The notes: generated by a model from the letters alone, not told the origin. A stretch of 64,000 bases of DNA from Modestobacter italicus (GCF_000306785.1 NC_017955.1:496001-560000), one strand, 5' to 3'; counted from the stretch's first letter, positions 31,193-40,345 are shown. A program made the numbers and translations.

Positions 31193-32403
31193 GGATCGAC
31201 CTGGTGAGCGAGCACGCCTCGCCGCTCGCGGCCATCGGCGGGGTGGACGCCGGCGGGCAGAACGTGCACGTCGCCGCGCTCGCCGCCGGCCTGGCCACCC
31301 GCGGCCACGAGGTCACCGTGCACACCCGCCGCGACGCCCCCGACCTGCCCGACCGGGTGCGCACCGCCGACGGCTACGACGTCGCGCACGTGACCGCCGG
31401 CCCGGCCACCACGCTGCCCAAGGACGACCTGCTGCAGCACATGGCCGCCTTCGCCGACGTGCTGCACGCCGAGTGGTCGGTCACCCGGCCCGACGTCGTG
31501 CACGCGCACTTCTGGATGAGCGGGCTGGCCTCGGTGCAGGCCGCCGCCGGCCTCGGCGTCCCGGTGCTGCAGACCTTCCACGCGCTCGGCTCGGTCAAGC
31601 GCCGGCACCAGGGCGACGCCGACACCTCGCCCGAGCAGCGCATCCAGCTCGAGCGCGGGCTGTGCGGCGACGTCGACCACGTCGTGGCCACCTGCACCGA
31701 CGAGGTGTTCGAGCTGCGCCGGCTGGGCCTGTCCAGCGACCGGGTGTCGATCGTGCCGTGCGGCGTGGACACCGCGGAGTTCACCCCGCGCGGCCCGGTC
31801 GCCGCCCGCTCGGGCCGGCCGCGGTTGCTGGTGCTCGGCCGGCTGGTCGAGCGCAAGGGCCAGGAGGACGCCGTCCGGGCGCTGGTCGCGGTGCCCGACG
31901 CCGAGCTGGTCGTCGTCGGCGGACCGCCCGCCGACCAGGTCGACCACGACCCCGAGGTGCAGCGGCTGCGCGGCATCGCCGAGGAGCTGGGCGTCGCCGA
32001 CCGGCTGGTGTTCGCCGGCGCGGTCGCCCGGGCCGACGTGCCGGGCTGGATCCGCTCGGCCGACGTCGTCCTCGCGGTGCCCTGGTACGAGCCGTTCGGC
32101 ATCACCCCGCTCGAGGCGATGGCCTGCGGCCGCCCGGTCGTGGCCACCGCCGTCGGCGGGCTGGTCGACAGCGTCGCCGACGGGGTCACCGGCGACCTGG
32201 TGCCGCCGCGCGACCCGGCCGCCCTGGGTGCGGCGCTCGCGTCGCTGCTCGCCGACGACGAGCGGCGGGCCGCCTACGGCGCCGCCGGCGTCCGGCGGGC
32301 CCGCACCCGCTACCGCTGGTCCCGCGTCGTCGCCGACACCGACGCCGTCTACCGCCAGGTGCTCGCTGCCCGCGCGCCCGTCCTGCTGGAGGAGTCCCGT
32401 TGA
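31189..32403 (+). CDS. GT4 glycosyltransferase
   Basis: 404 residues with the full GT4 pattern: MRIDLVSEHASPLAAIGGVD followed by AGGQNVHVAALAAGL, DVVHAHFWMSGLA, VPCGVDTAEFTP, LLVLGRLVERKGQEDAVRAL, and PWYEPFGITPLEAMACGRPV. The G-G-x-x-x-H-V and E-P-F-G-I-T-P-L-E motifs match sucrose-phosphate synthase and mycothiol MshA-like retaining transferases. In this operon its product is probably a heptose-containing glycan. Coupled by ATGA overlap. Confidence 0.88.
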   Translation: MRIDLVSEHASPLAAIGGVDAGGQNVHVAALAAGLATRGHEVTVHTRRDAPDLPDRVRTADGYDVAHVTAGPATTLPKDDLLQHMAAFADVLHAEWSVTRPDVVHAHFWMSGLASVQAAAGLGVPVLQTFHALGSVKRRHQGDADTSPEQRIQLERGLCGDVDHVVATCTDEVFELRRLGLSSDRVSIVPCGVDTAEFTPRGPVAARSGRPRLLVLGRLVERKGQEDAVRALVAVPDAELVVVGGPPADQVDHDPEVQRLRGIAEELGVADRLVFAGAVARADVPGWIRSADVVLAVPWYEPFGITPLEAMACGRPVVATAVGGLVDSVADGVTGDLVPPRDPAALGAALASLLADDERRAAYGAAGVRRARTRYRWSRVVADTDAVYRQVLAARAPVLLEESR

Positions 32404-33068
32404 GCACCGTCCCGTTCCGCGCCGCCGAGGTGGTCTCCCCGGACTCCTGCACGCACCTCACCGGACACGACCACATCACCTCGCTGAGCGTCGCCCTGCG
32501 CAGCCTGACCGACCAGGTCGACACCCTCGACCGCTGGGGCCGGCTGCTGGCCGACGTGCTGACCAGCGACTCCCGAGGCCGGCTGCTGGCGGCGGGCAAC
32601 GGCGGCAGCGCCGCCCAGGCCCAGCACCTCACCGCCGAGCTGGTCGGCCGCTACCGCGCCGACCGGCCGCCGTTCTCGGCGATCTGCCTCACCGCGGAGA
32701 CCTCCTCGCTGACCGCGATCGCCAACGACTACCCGGCCGACGAGCTGTTCGCCCGCCAGGTCGAGGCGCACGGCCGGCCGGGCGACGTCCTGGTGCTGCT
32801 GTCCACCTCCGGCCGCTCGCCGAACGCGGTCGCCGCCGCCCGCCGGGCCCGCGACTGCGGCATCACCGTGCTGGCGATGACCGGCCCGGCGCCCAACCCG
32901 CTGGCCGCTGTCGCCCACGACACGGTCGCCGTCGACTCGCCGTGGACGGCGACCGTGCAGGAGTGCCACCTGGTCGCGCTGCACCTGCTGTGCGCCGCGT
33001 TCGACGCCGCGGTGCTCGCCGAGCCCTCCCGGGTCGCGACCGCCAACCACGTGCAGGTCGTCGAGTGA
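32400..33068 (+). CDS. gmhA: Sedoheptulose 7-phosphate isomerase (GmhA-like)
   Basis: 222 residues, SIS-domain enzyme converting sedoheptulose 7-phosphate to D-glycero-alpha/beta-D-manno-heptose 7-phosphate, the first step of ADP-heptose synthesis. NGGSAAQAQH (67-76) and STSGRSPN (135-142) are the sugar-phosphate loops. The zinc ligands of E. coli GmhA (H61, E65, Q172, H180) have counterparts with the same pair spacings: H76, E80, Q187, H195. The first 25 residues are extra. Start TTG at 32400 with GGAGGAG upstream; it overlaps the stop of the GT4 gene. Confidence 0.9.
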   Translation: MSTVPFRAAEVVSPDSCTHLTGHDHITSLSVALRSLTDQVDTLDRWGRLLADVLTSDSRGRLLAAGNGGSAAQAQHLTAELVGRYRADRPPFSAICLTAETSSLTAIANDYPADELFARQVEAHGRPGDVLVLLSTSGRSPNAVAAARRARDCGITVLAMTGPAPNPLAAVAHDTVAVDSPWTATVQECHLVALHLLCAAFDAAVLAEPSRVATANHVQVVE

Positions 33069-34414
33069 TCGTCGTCGTCGGGGACGCGCTGCTCGACGTC
33101 GACCTGGTCGGGTCGGCGTCCCGGCTGACCCCGGACGCGCCGGTGCCGGTGGTCGAGGACGTCGAGCGCCGCGAACGCCCCGGCGGGGCCGCGCTGGCCG
33201 CCGTCATCGCCGCCCGGTCCGGTGCCGACGTCGTCCTGGTGACCCCGCTCGGCGACGACGACGGCGCCCGGCGGCTGCGGGAGCTGCTGGCCGGCCGGGT
33301 CCGGCTCATCGAGATCCCGGCGACGTCGCCGACCGCGGTGAAGCAGCGGATCCGGGTGGGCGACCACTCGGTCGCCCGGCTGGACTCCGGCGGCTCGTCC
33401 GCCACCTTCGGGGCGCTGCCGGCACCCGCCGCGGACGCGATCCGGGACGCCGCCGCCGTGCTGGTCGCGGACTACGGCCGGGGGACGACGTCGGCCGCCG
33501 ACGTCCGCGCCGCGCTGTCCGCCGCCCGCGGTCCGGTGGTCTGGGACCCGCACCCGCGTGGCGCCGACCCGGTGCCCTCGACCCGGCTGGTCACCCCCAA
33601 CGGCGCCGAGGCCGCCCGGGTGGCCGGTGCCGACGTGACCGGTGACGGGCTGGCCGCCGTCGGCGCGCGGGCGCAGGCGCTCATCGCCCGGTGGGGCGTC
33701 GGCGCGGTCGCGGTCACCCTCGGCTCGCGCGGCGCCCTGCTCTCCTACGGCGAGGGCGCGCCGATGGTCGTGCCCGCGGTGCCAGTGACCGGCGGGGACC
33801 CGTGCGGTGCCGGTGACTCCTTCGCCGCCGCGGTCACCGTCGCGCTGGCCGGGGGTGCGGTCACCGGCGAGGCGGTCACCTCGGCGGTCGCCGCGGCCGG
33901 GGCGTTCGTCGCCCGCGGCGGCGCCACCGCCTGGGACGCCGTCCCCGCCGCTGCGGCCCCGGCTGCGCCGGGCGTCGACGCGCTGCTGGAGCGGGTCCGG
34001 GCGGCCGGCGGGACGGTGGTGGCCACCGGCGGCTGCTTCGACCTGCTGCACGCCGGGCACGTCGCCACGCTGCGCGCCGCCCGCGGGCTCGGCGACTGCC
34101 TGGTGGTCTGCATCAACTCCGACGACTCGGTCCGCCGGCTCAAGGGACCCACCCGCCCGCTGGTCACCGCCGCCGACCGGGCCCGGGTGCTGGAGGCGCT
34201 GGAGTTCGTCGACGCGGTCGTCGTCTTCGACGAGGACACCCCCTCGGCCGTGCTGGAGCAGCTGCGCCCCGACGTGTGGGCCAAGGGCGGCGACTACGCC
34301 GGTGCGGACCTCCCCGAGGCCGCGGTGCTGCAGACCTGGGGCGGCCAGGCCGTCGTCCTGCCCTACCTGGACGGCCACTCGACCACCGCCCTGGTCGAGC
34401 GCTCCCAGGTCTGA
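33065..34414 (+). CDS. hldE: Bifunctional heptose 7-phosphate kinase / heptose 1-phosphate adenylyltransferase (HldE)
   Basis: 449 residues close to the length of E. coli HldE (477). The N-terminal PfkB-type kinase (1 to about 300) has GDALLDVDL, GGAALAA (40-46) and the catalytic GAGD (248-251). The C-terminal cytidylyltransferase-fold domain (about 315-449) has GCFDLLHAGH (323-332), NSDDSVRRLKGPTRP (351-365) and KGGDY (407-411). It phosphorylates heptose 7-phosphate at C1 and, after GmhB removes the 7-phosphate, adds AMP to give ADP-heptose. GTG start overlaps gmhA stop. Confidence 0.93.
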   Translation: MIVVVGDALLDVDLVGSASRLTPDAPVPVVEDVERRERPGGAALAAVIAARSGADVVLVTPLGDDDGARRLRELLAGRVRLIEIPATSPTAVKQRIRVGDHSVARLDSGGSSATFGALPAPAADAIRDAAAVLVADYGRGTTSAADVRAALSAARGPVVWDPHPRGADPVPSTRLVTPNGAEAARVAGADVTGDGLAAVGARAQALIARWGVGAVAVTLGSRGALLSYGEGAPMVVPAVPVTGGDPCGAGDSFAAAVTVALAGGAVTGEAVTSAVAAAGAFVARGGATAWDAVPAAAAPAAPGVDALLERVRAAGGTVVATGGCFDLLHAGHVATLRAARGLGDCLVVCINSDDSVRRLKGPTRPLVTAADRARVLEALEFVDAVVVFDEDTPSAVLEQLRPDVWAKGGDYAGADLPEAAVLQTWGGQAVVLPYLDGHSTTALVERSQV

Positions 34415-35382
34415 TGGCGGTTTCGCGCGATCAAGCACGCGCGGTTTCGCGCGCGGAAGCGCGCGAGACGGCGGTGGTGCTGCGGCCGTTGGGGTTGGGG
34501 GACCTGCTCACCGGGGTGCCGGCGATCCGGGGGGTCCGGGCCGCCGTGCCCGAGCACCGGCTGGTGCTGGCCACCACCCGGGCGCTGGCGCCGCTCGCCG
34601 CGCTGATCGACGCGGTCGACGAGGTGCTGCCCGCGGTCGAGCTCGAGCCGCTGGACTGGACCGGCCCGCCGCCCGAGCTCGCCGTCGACCTGCACGGCAA
34701 GGGGCCGCTGTCGCACGTCGTCGTCGCCGACCTGCAGCCGCAGCGGCTGCTCACCTTCGACAGCCCCGGCTACCCGGGGCCGACCTGGTACCCTGACGAG
34801 CACGAGGTCCGGCGCTGGTGCCGGCTGGTCTCCGAGGGCCTGGACGTCGCCTGCGACCCCGACGCGCTCGACCTCGCGGTGCCCGACGTCGAGCCACCCG
34901 TGCGGGACGTCGCCGTGGTGCACCCCGGCGCGGCGTTCCCCGGCCGACGCTGGCCGGCCGAGCGGTTCGCCGCTGTCGCGGCGCACCTGGCGGGGGCCGG
35001 GCTGGACGTCGTGGTCACCGGTGGCCCGGCGGAGCGGGAGCTCGCGCTCGCCGTCGCGGCCGGCGCCGGGCTGGGGGAGGACGCCGTGCTGGCCGGCCGG
35101 ACGACGTCGCTGGAGCTGGCCGCCGTCGTCGCCGCCGCCCGGGTCGTGGTCTGCGGGGACACCGGGGTCGCCCACCTGGCCAGCGCCTACCGCCGTCCGT
35201 CGGTGGTGCTGTTCGGGCCGGTGTCGCCGGCGCTGTGGGGGCCACCGCCGCGCCAGCAGCACGTCGTCCTCTGGCACGGCGACGGCACCGGCGACCCCTG
35301 GGGGACGACGCTCGACCGCGCGCTCGCGCAGATCACCGTCGAGGAGGTCACCACTGCCCTGGACACGTTGCTCTTGGGATGA
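34414..35382 (+). CDS. GT9 heptosyltransferase-like protein (second copy)
   Basis: 322 residues, GT9 family. LRPLGLGDLLTGVPAIRGVR is the opening loop; VVHPGAAFPGRRWPAERFA and VTGGPAEREL lie in the second domain; VVCGDTGVAHLASAYRRPSV then VLFGPVSP is the nucleotide-sugar site. The N-terminus has an octapeptide pair AVSRDQAR/AVSRAEAR from an imperfect 24-bp tandem repeat. TGATG coupling to hldE. The last gene of the heptose operon; a gap with no obvious terminator follows before the convergent GT14 gene. Confidence 0.88.
   Translation: MAVSRDQARAVSRAEARETAVVLRPLGLGDLLTGVPAIRGVRAAVPEHRLVLATTRALAPLAALIDAVDEVLPAVELEPLDWTGPPPELAVDLHGKGPLSHVVVADLQPQRLLTFDSPGYPGPTWYPDEHEVRRWCRLVSEGLDVACDPDALDLAVPDVEPPVRDVAVVHPGAAFPGRRWPAERFAAVAAHLAGAGLDVVVTGGPAERELALAVAAGAGLGEDAVLAGRTTSLELAAVVAAARVVVCGDTGVAHLASAYRRPSVVLFGPVSPALWGPPPRQQHVVLWHGDGTGDPWGTTLDRALAQITVEEVTTALDTLLLG
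34417..34464 (+). repeat. Imperfect 24-bp tandem repeat with GTTT-loop hairpin in a GT9 coding start
   Basis: Units at 34417-34440 and 34441-34464 share their first 12 bases exactly. CGCGCG-GTTT-CGCGCG at 34438-34453 is a perfect 6-bp hairpin with the same loop as in the repeat at 29190. They encode AVSRDQAR and AVSRAEAR. Confidence 0.75.
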
Positions 35383-35454
35383 GGACCACGGACGGCGGTG
35401 ATGGCGGCTCGTAGGTCGGCTCGCCTGCTCGACGGCCGCGTCCGGGACCGACCG

Positions 35455-36402
35455 TCACGGCGTTGCCGTCCGCAGCTCGGCGTCGACCCGGCCCAGCAGG
35501 CGTGAGCTGCGGGTGGACGAGAACTTGCGGGCGAACAACCGGCGTCGCTGCAGCGGCTTCTCGGCCACGGTGCCCACGGCCTCCGCAGGTTCCGCCGGGG
35601 GCGCGGCGACCACGCGGGCCAGCGCCGGGAAGGCGTCGTCCGTCAGCCACTCCGGATGGTCCGAGCGCCCCTCCGGCCATTGCATGTACCAGGCGTGCGC
35701 GGCGCACGGGGGCAGCGCGTCCGAGCCGGCGAACGTCGGGCTGGCGAGCACGGAGGTGGTGAAGCTCTCCTCCGGCACGAGGGTGGAGCGCCAGAACCGG
35801 ACCATCTCCGGGTGGCGGTCGACGATCTGCAGTACCAACTCGGCATGGTGCCGGGCATAGATCTTCCACTGTGCCGAGGCGCGCAGCTCCAGGCCTGCAG
35901 GCACCTCGCGGCGAACCGGCCAACGCAACGGCACGTCTCGCAGGTAGACGACCCGGTCTCTCCGGGTCAGGAAGCGGTGCTCGACGCGCCACCGCCCGCC
36001 GTCCGGGTGCCGGGGTGTGCCCCACGGGGCGTACGGGAGGGGCTGGTTCCACATCCAACTCGACCCGGCCCAGGCGGACAGCTCGGCCACCAACCGCGGA
36101 GCGGAGACGAGCGGGTAGTCGGACCCGGACAGCACGGCGATGTGCTCCGCCGACGTGCTGCGCAGCGCCGTCCGCAACCCGACCAGCTCGGCGGCCACCA
36201 GGGACCAGCTGGCGAGGCTCGTGGGCAACCGGGGGCAGAGCGTCACCTGGGACGAGGCACCCCGGACCATGTCCTCTGCCACGGTGTCCGCAGTCTTGGC
36301 GTCCACGTGGAGGAAGACCGGCACATCGGGGAGCGCCTCGATCAGCCGGCGTACGTGCGTCGGGTCAGCATGCGCCAGGACGATGGCCGCCAGCGGTGTC
36401 AT
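35455..36402 (-). CDS. GT14-family (core-2/I-branching type) glycosyltransferase
   Basis: 315 residues matching the GT14 Branch family: LAAIVLAHADPTHVRRLIEA, PVFLHVDAKT, LRTALRSTSAEHIAVLSGSD followed by YPL, and FWRSTLVPEESFTTSVL containing the catalytic-region P-E-E. Bacterial members are usually annotated as beta-1,6-N-acetylglucosaminyl- or xylosyltransferases; donor is unknown. It converges with the heptose operon and may act on the same glycan. ATG at 36402 follows AGAGGTGG. Confidence 0.83.
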   Translation of the reverse strand: MTPLAAIVLAHADPTHVRRLIEALPDVPVFLHVDAKTADTVAEDMVRGASSQVTLCPRLPTSLASWSLVAAELVGLRTALRSTSAEHIAVLSGSDYPLVSAPRLVAELSAWAGSSWMWNQPLPYAPWGTPRHPDGGRWRVEHRFLTRRDRVVYLRDVPLRWPVRREVPAGLELRASAQWKIYARHHAELVLQIVDRHPEMVRFWRSTLVPEESFTTSVLASPTFAGSDALPPCAAHAWYMQWPEGRSDHPEWLTDDAFPALARVVAAPPAEPAEAVGTVAEKPLQRRRLFARKFSSTRSSRLLGRVDAELRTATP

Positions 36403-36626
36403 GGGAATCCACCTCTTCGCGGGCCGCAGGACGCTCGTGCGGCCCCTGGGGCAGGGGAGCACTCACCGCCCCCGCCGCCGGGTCACCGGGGGCACAGGCC
36501 CGAGGTACCGGGCAGTGTCCCACAGGAACAGCGACGACCCGTCCCGCTGCGGTGCCGGGCCACATCGAGCTCTGGGATCGGCTGGTGGACTGCCACGGGA
36601 ACGTCGTCGACGCTCCGGGAACCGGC

Positions 36627-38285
36627 TCAGCCCCGGCGGCGGATGGCGTCGAAGAGGACGCCCTGCAGGTCCTCCGGGTCGAGCGCGGCGTAGGCGGCGC
36701 CGGTGGTGGCGTCGGCGATCTGCTGCAGTGCGTCCTGGTCGGCGTCCGGGCCGAGCGCGATCCCGATGACCTTCACCGGCCGGGCCGGGTCGGCCTCGGC
36801 CCGCAGCGTGCTCAGCAGCTCGTCGAGGCCGATGCCGGTGTCGTCGTCGTTCTCGCCGTCGGTGATGAGGACGACGCTGTTCACCGACGCCGGGTCGTAG
36901 GCCTCCTGGGCGGCGCGGACCGCGGCCAGCGTGGTGTCGTACAGCCCGGTGCCGCCCGGGGAGAGCCGGCTGGGCAGGCTGTCGAACTGCGCGTCGATCA
37001 GCTCGCGCTGAGTCTGGCCGTCGACGTCGGCGCCGAACTGGCGCAGCGGGGCCAGCTCCTCGTAGTCGCGGTCGCCGTCGAGCCGGGAGGCGAACACCCA
37101 CACGCCGCCGGAGTAGGAGTCCGGCAGCAGGGTCAGGGCGCTCTTGGTCGCGTCCCGCGCCAGGGTGGCCCGGGTGCCGTCACCGGCCGGGGCGCTCATC
37201 GAGGTGGAGACGTCGATGACGGTCAAAAGCCGGGACGGCGTGGCCAGGCTGGACAGCCGCCCGAGCAGGTCCTGCAGCGCGGCGGGGTCCAGCTCCAGCG
37301 ACGCGGGCGCCGCCTCCTGCACCCCGGTGTCCGGCCCGGCGCCGTCCGGGGCGCCGCCCTCCGGGTCGCGGAAGCCCGCGGCGCGCACCTGCGGACCGGC
37401 CGATGCGGCGGTCAGGGCCGCGACGACGGCGTCCACCGCCTCGGGCTCGGTCGCCGCGGCCGCCCCGACCTGCAGCACCGGGTAGTCCAAGGCGGGCGAG
37501 CCGTCGCTGGGGTAGACGGCGACCAGCTGGTCCGAGCCGGCCGCGGTGTTGGCGGTCAGCACCTCCTGCTCGCTCACCGGCACCAGCGGCGCGTCGGCGC
37601 CGCCCTGCGTCCCGGCGGTCAGCGCGTCGGCGGGGGAGGGGACCTCCCCGCGCCCGGCGGCGAGCACCGCGGCCACGACGGCGTTGTCGGCGTCCTCGCC
37701 GCCGCCCAGCGACTGGCGGACGGCGGCCAGCGCGGACAGGCCCTCGGCGCTCGCGGCCAGGTCCGGGACGGCGAGCGGGCGGCCGGTGCCCAGCGCCTGG
37801 CCCCAGGTGGGCGGCGTGCTGGTCCAGCCCAGCTGGTCGGCCGCGGCCCGGCTGGTGGCCAGCACCAGCGGCGAGGAGGCCAGCGAGCCGGCGGCCTCGA
37901 GGTCGGCGCCGTCGGCGCGGGCGGCCCACAGCGAGGAGTCGGGCACCCACACCTGCGGCAGCGCGTCGGGCTCCAGCGCCCCGACCGACGCCAGCGTCTG
38001 CAGCGGCTCCTCCGCGGTCACCTCGGCGACGGCGCAGGCGCCACCGCCGAGCGGCGCCGGGTCGGCCAGCAGCCGCTCCACCAGCGGGCCGACCTCGGGC
38101 GCGACGGTGACCCGCACGGTCTGCCGGTCGCTGCAGGTGGCCGCATCGGCGGTGCCGTCGTCCCCGGACCGCCACCAGACCACGCCCAGGCCGATGGCCG
38201 CGACCAGCAGGACGGCCAGGCCGCCGAGCAGCGCGGGGCGGCCGGCGATCCCGGACCGGGACGGTGTGGAGGCGTGCCGCCCCAT
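36627..38285 (-). CDS. Membrane-anchored solute-binding/VWA-domain protein
   Basis: 552 residues: a cytoplasmic start, a membrane helix at about 19-38, an external solute-binding-like domain (about 50-310; type II periplasmic-binding fold with PQVWVPDSS and PLVLATSR), and a C-terminal von Willebrand A domain (about 350-552) with the MIDAS sequence DVSTS, followed by GGTGLYDTT and LITDGEND. Such proteins are widespread in actinobacteria; they probably bind a metal-dependent ligand outside the cell. Ligand unknown. ATG at 38285. Confidence 0.82.
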   Translation of the reverse strand: MGRHASTPSRSGIAGRPALLGGLAVLLVAAIGLGVVWWRSGDDGTADAATCSDRQTVRVTVAPEVGPLVERLLADPAPLGGGACAVAEVTAEEPLQTLASVGALEPDALPQVWVPDSSLWAARADGADLEAAGSLASSPLVLATSRAAADQLGWTSTPPTWGQALGTGRPLAVPDLAASAEGLSALAAVRQSLGGGEDADNAVVAAVLAAGRGEVPSPADALTAGTQGGADAPLVPVSEQEVLTANTAAGSDQLVAVYPSDGSPALDYPVLQVGAAAATEPEAVDAVVAALTAASAGPQVRAAGFRDPEGGAPDGAGPDTGVQEAAPASLELDPAALQDLLGRLSSLATPSRLLTVIDVSTSMSAPAGDGTRATLARDATKSALTLLPDSYSGGVWVFASRLDGDRDYEELAPLRQFGADVDGQTQRELIDAQFDSLPSRLSPGGTGLYDTTLAAVRAAQEAYDPASVNSVVLITDGENDDDTGIGLDELLSTLRAEADPARPVKVIGIALGPDADQDALQQIADATTGAAYAALDPEDLQGVLFDAIRRRG

Positions 38286-38409
38286 CTGGTCACTCCGTGG
38301 TGTTCGAGCCCTGTGCAGTGCCAGGGGCGCGCCGGAGCGCGGCTTCCCGGGCATCGGTCGGCCGGAACTCTACCCATGCGGAGGCGGTGATCGCCCCTAC
38401 CTCGGGTCC

Positions 38410-39393
38410 CTAGCTGGCGCGGGGGGCTGCTGCCTCACGCTGGGCGGCGAACCAGGCGACCGTGCGGGCCAGCCCCTCCTCGGAGGTCACCGTCGGGCGC
38501 CAGCCCAGCGCGCGCTCGGCGGCGGTGGTGTCAGGGCGGCGCACCTTGGGGTCGTCGACCGGCAGGTCGATGAAGCCGATCTCGGACGACGAGCCGGTCA
38601 GCTCGACGATCCACCGGGCGAGCTCGAGCATGGACAGCTCGTCGGGGTTGCCGATGTTCATCGGGCCGGTCTCGGTGGAGAAGGCCAGCGCGAGGATGCC
38701 GCGCACGGTGTCGTCGACGTAGCAGATCGAGCGGGTCTGCGAGCCGTCGCCGGCGACGGTCAGCGGCTCGCCGGCGAGCGCCTGGCCGACGAAGGCGGGG
38801 ATGGCCCGGCCGTCGTTCGGGCGCATCCGCGGCCCGTAGGTGTTGAAGATCCGCACGATGGCGGTGTCGGTGCCCTGCGAGGTGCGGTACGCGGTGGTCA
38901 GCGCCTCGCTGAACCGCTTGGCCTCGTCGTAGACCCCGCGCGGGCCGACCGGGTTGACGTTGCCCCAGTACTCCTCGCGCTGCGGGTGCTCCAGCGGGTC
39001 GCCGTAGACCTCCGAGGTCGAGGCGAGCAGGTAGCGGGCGCCCTTCTCCTTGGCCAGGCCCAGGGTGTGCAGCGTGCCCAGGCTGCCGACCTTGAGGGTC
39101 TCGATCGGCATCTTGAGGTAGTCCAGCGGGCTGGCCGGGGAGGCGAAGTGCAGCACCAGGTCGACCGGGCCGGGCACGTGCACGTAGTCGGTGACGTCGC
39201 AGCGGACCAGCCGGAACCCTGGGTGCTCCATCAGGTGCAGCACGTTCTCCGGCGAGCCGGTGAGGAAGTTGTCCAGGCAGACGACCTCGACGCCGCGGTC
39301 GAGCAGCTGCTCGCAGAGGTGGGAGCCCAGGAAGCCGGCCCCGCCGGTCACCACCGCCCGCTCGATGTCCCGCACCGCACCGTGCACCGCCAT
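38410..39393 (-). CDS. UDP-glucuronate decarboxylase (UDP-xylose synthase)-like
   Basis: 327-residue extended short-chain dehydrogenase. [11 protein letters not shown] binds [23 protein letters not shown] and [20 protein letters not shown] followed by NVNPVGPR are diagnostic of UXS, the catalytic Tyr-x3-Lys is YDEAK, and [16 protein letters not shown] completes the site. It converts UDP-glucuronic acid to UDP-xylose. It supplies a pentose donor for surface glycans; the GT14 gene nearby is a possible user. Could instead act on a related NDP-sugar. Confidence 0.87.
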   Translation of the reverse strand: MAVHGAVRDIERAVVTGGAGFLGSHLCEQLLDRGVEVVCLDNFLTGSPENVLHLMEHPGFRLVRCDVTDYVHVPGPVDLVLHFASPASPLDYLKMPIETLKVGSLGTLHTLGLAKEKGARYLLASTSEVYGDPLEHPQREEYWGNVNPVGPRGVYDEAKRFSEALTTAYRTSQGTDTAIVRIFNTYGPRMRPNDGRAIPAFVGQALAGEPLTVAGDGSQTRSICYVDDTVRGILALAFSTETGPMNIGNPDELSMLELARWIVELTGSSSEIGFIDLPVDDPKVRRPDTTAAERALGWRPTVTSEEGLARTVAWFAAQREAAAPRAS

Positions 39394-39493
39394 GCCCTGC
39401 TCCCGTCCCGACTGCCCACGCGGACTGCCCGTGGGTCCGGACCGTCCTACCCGTGATGATCATCCACCAACCACTTCGGAGGTGAAGTTCTCG

Positions 39494-40345
39494 TCAGCGG
39501 CGGAGTGCGGTGCGGACGAGGTCGGCGACGGCCCGGGACCGGCTGTGCGCCGGCCAGGCGATGACGGTGGTGACCTCGGGTGCGTCCACCACCGGCACGG
39601 CGACCAGGCCGTCGTGCAGCTGGGACCGGGCGGAGTCCGGCACGACCAGCACGGTCCGGCCGAGCGCGACCAGCTGCAGCAGCTGCGTCTGGCTCTGCAC
39701 CTGCGGACCCGGGCCGTCGGCGTAGGTGCCGTCGGGGCGGGGCCACCGCGGCTGCGGCAGGTCGGGCACGTCGGCCAGGTCGGCCAGCCGGAGCTCCGCC
39801 CGGGTGCTGAGCGGGTGCCCGGCCGGCAGCACGGCGACCTGGCCCTCGGTGGCCAGCGCCTCGGTGTCGAAGCCCGCGGTGTCGTCGAACGGGTGGTGCA
39901 GGACGGCGACGTCGGCGCGGCCGTCGCGCAGCAGGCCGGCCTGCTCCCCGGGCCCGGAGAGCACCACCTCGACCGGGACGGACCCGGGCTCAGAGGCGTA
40001 GGCGTCCAGCAGCTTGGCCAGCAGCTCGCTGGAGGCACCGGCCTTGGCGGCCAGGACGACGCCGGCCGCCCCCGCCGTGGCCTGCCCCGCGCGCCGCGCC
40101 CGGTGCTCGGCCGCGGCCACCGCGTCCAGCGCCGCGCGGCCCTCGTGCAGCAGGACCTCGCCGGCCGCGGTGAGCGTCACCGACCGGGAGGTGCGCTCGA
40201 GCAGCGCGACGCCCACCCGGCGCTCGAGCTGGCTGATCGCCCGGGACAGCGGCGGTTGGGCGATGCCCAGCCGCTGCGCCGCCCGGCCGAAGTGCAGCTC
40301 CTCGGCGACGGCGACGAAGTAGCGCAGCTCGCGGGTCTCCACCAC
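39494..40345 (-). CDS. LysR-family transcriptional regulator
   Basis: 283 residues. The N-terminal winged helix has LRYFVAVAEELHFGRAAQRL followed by GIAQPPLSRAISQLERRVGV, classic LysR. The C-terminal part is the ligand-binding domain. Divergent from a short-chain dehydrogenase gene, with a perfect LysR box between them at 40368-40386. Most likely activates or represses that gene and itself. Start GTG at 40345 preceded by GAGGAGGA. Confidence 0.92.
   Translation of the reverse strand: MVETRELRYFVAVAEELHFGRAAQRLGIAQPPLSRAISQLERRVGVALLERTSRSVTLTAAGEVLLHEGRAALDAVAAAEHRARRAGQATAGAAGVVLAAKAGASSELLAKLLDAYASEPGSVPVEVVLSGPGEQAGLLRDGRADVAVLHHPFDDTAGFDTEALATEGQVAVLPAGHPLSTRAELRLADLADVPDLPQPRWPRPDGTYADGPGPQVQSQTQLLQLVALGRTVLVVPDSARSQLHDGLVAVPVVDAPEVTTVIAWPAHSRSRAVADLVRTALRR

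Noticed and set aside
36403..36626. A small gene in the gap upstream of the GT14 gene
   Set aside because: Frames here lack a start with ribosome binding site and have weak codon bias; the gap most likely holds only the GT14 promoter.
35383..39393. UXS gene acting as the missing HldD epimerase of the heptose operon
   Set aside because: Its motifs ([21 protein letters not shown]) are specific for UDP-glucuronate decarboxylase, not ADP-heptose 6-epimerase, and it is not in the operon.
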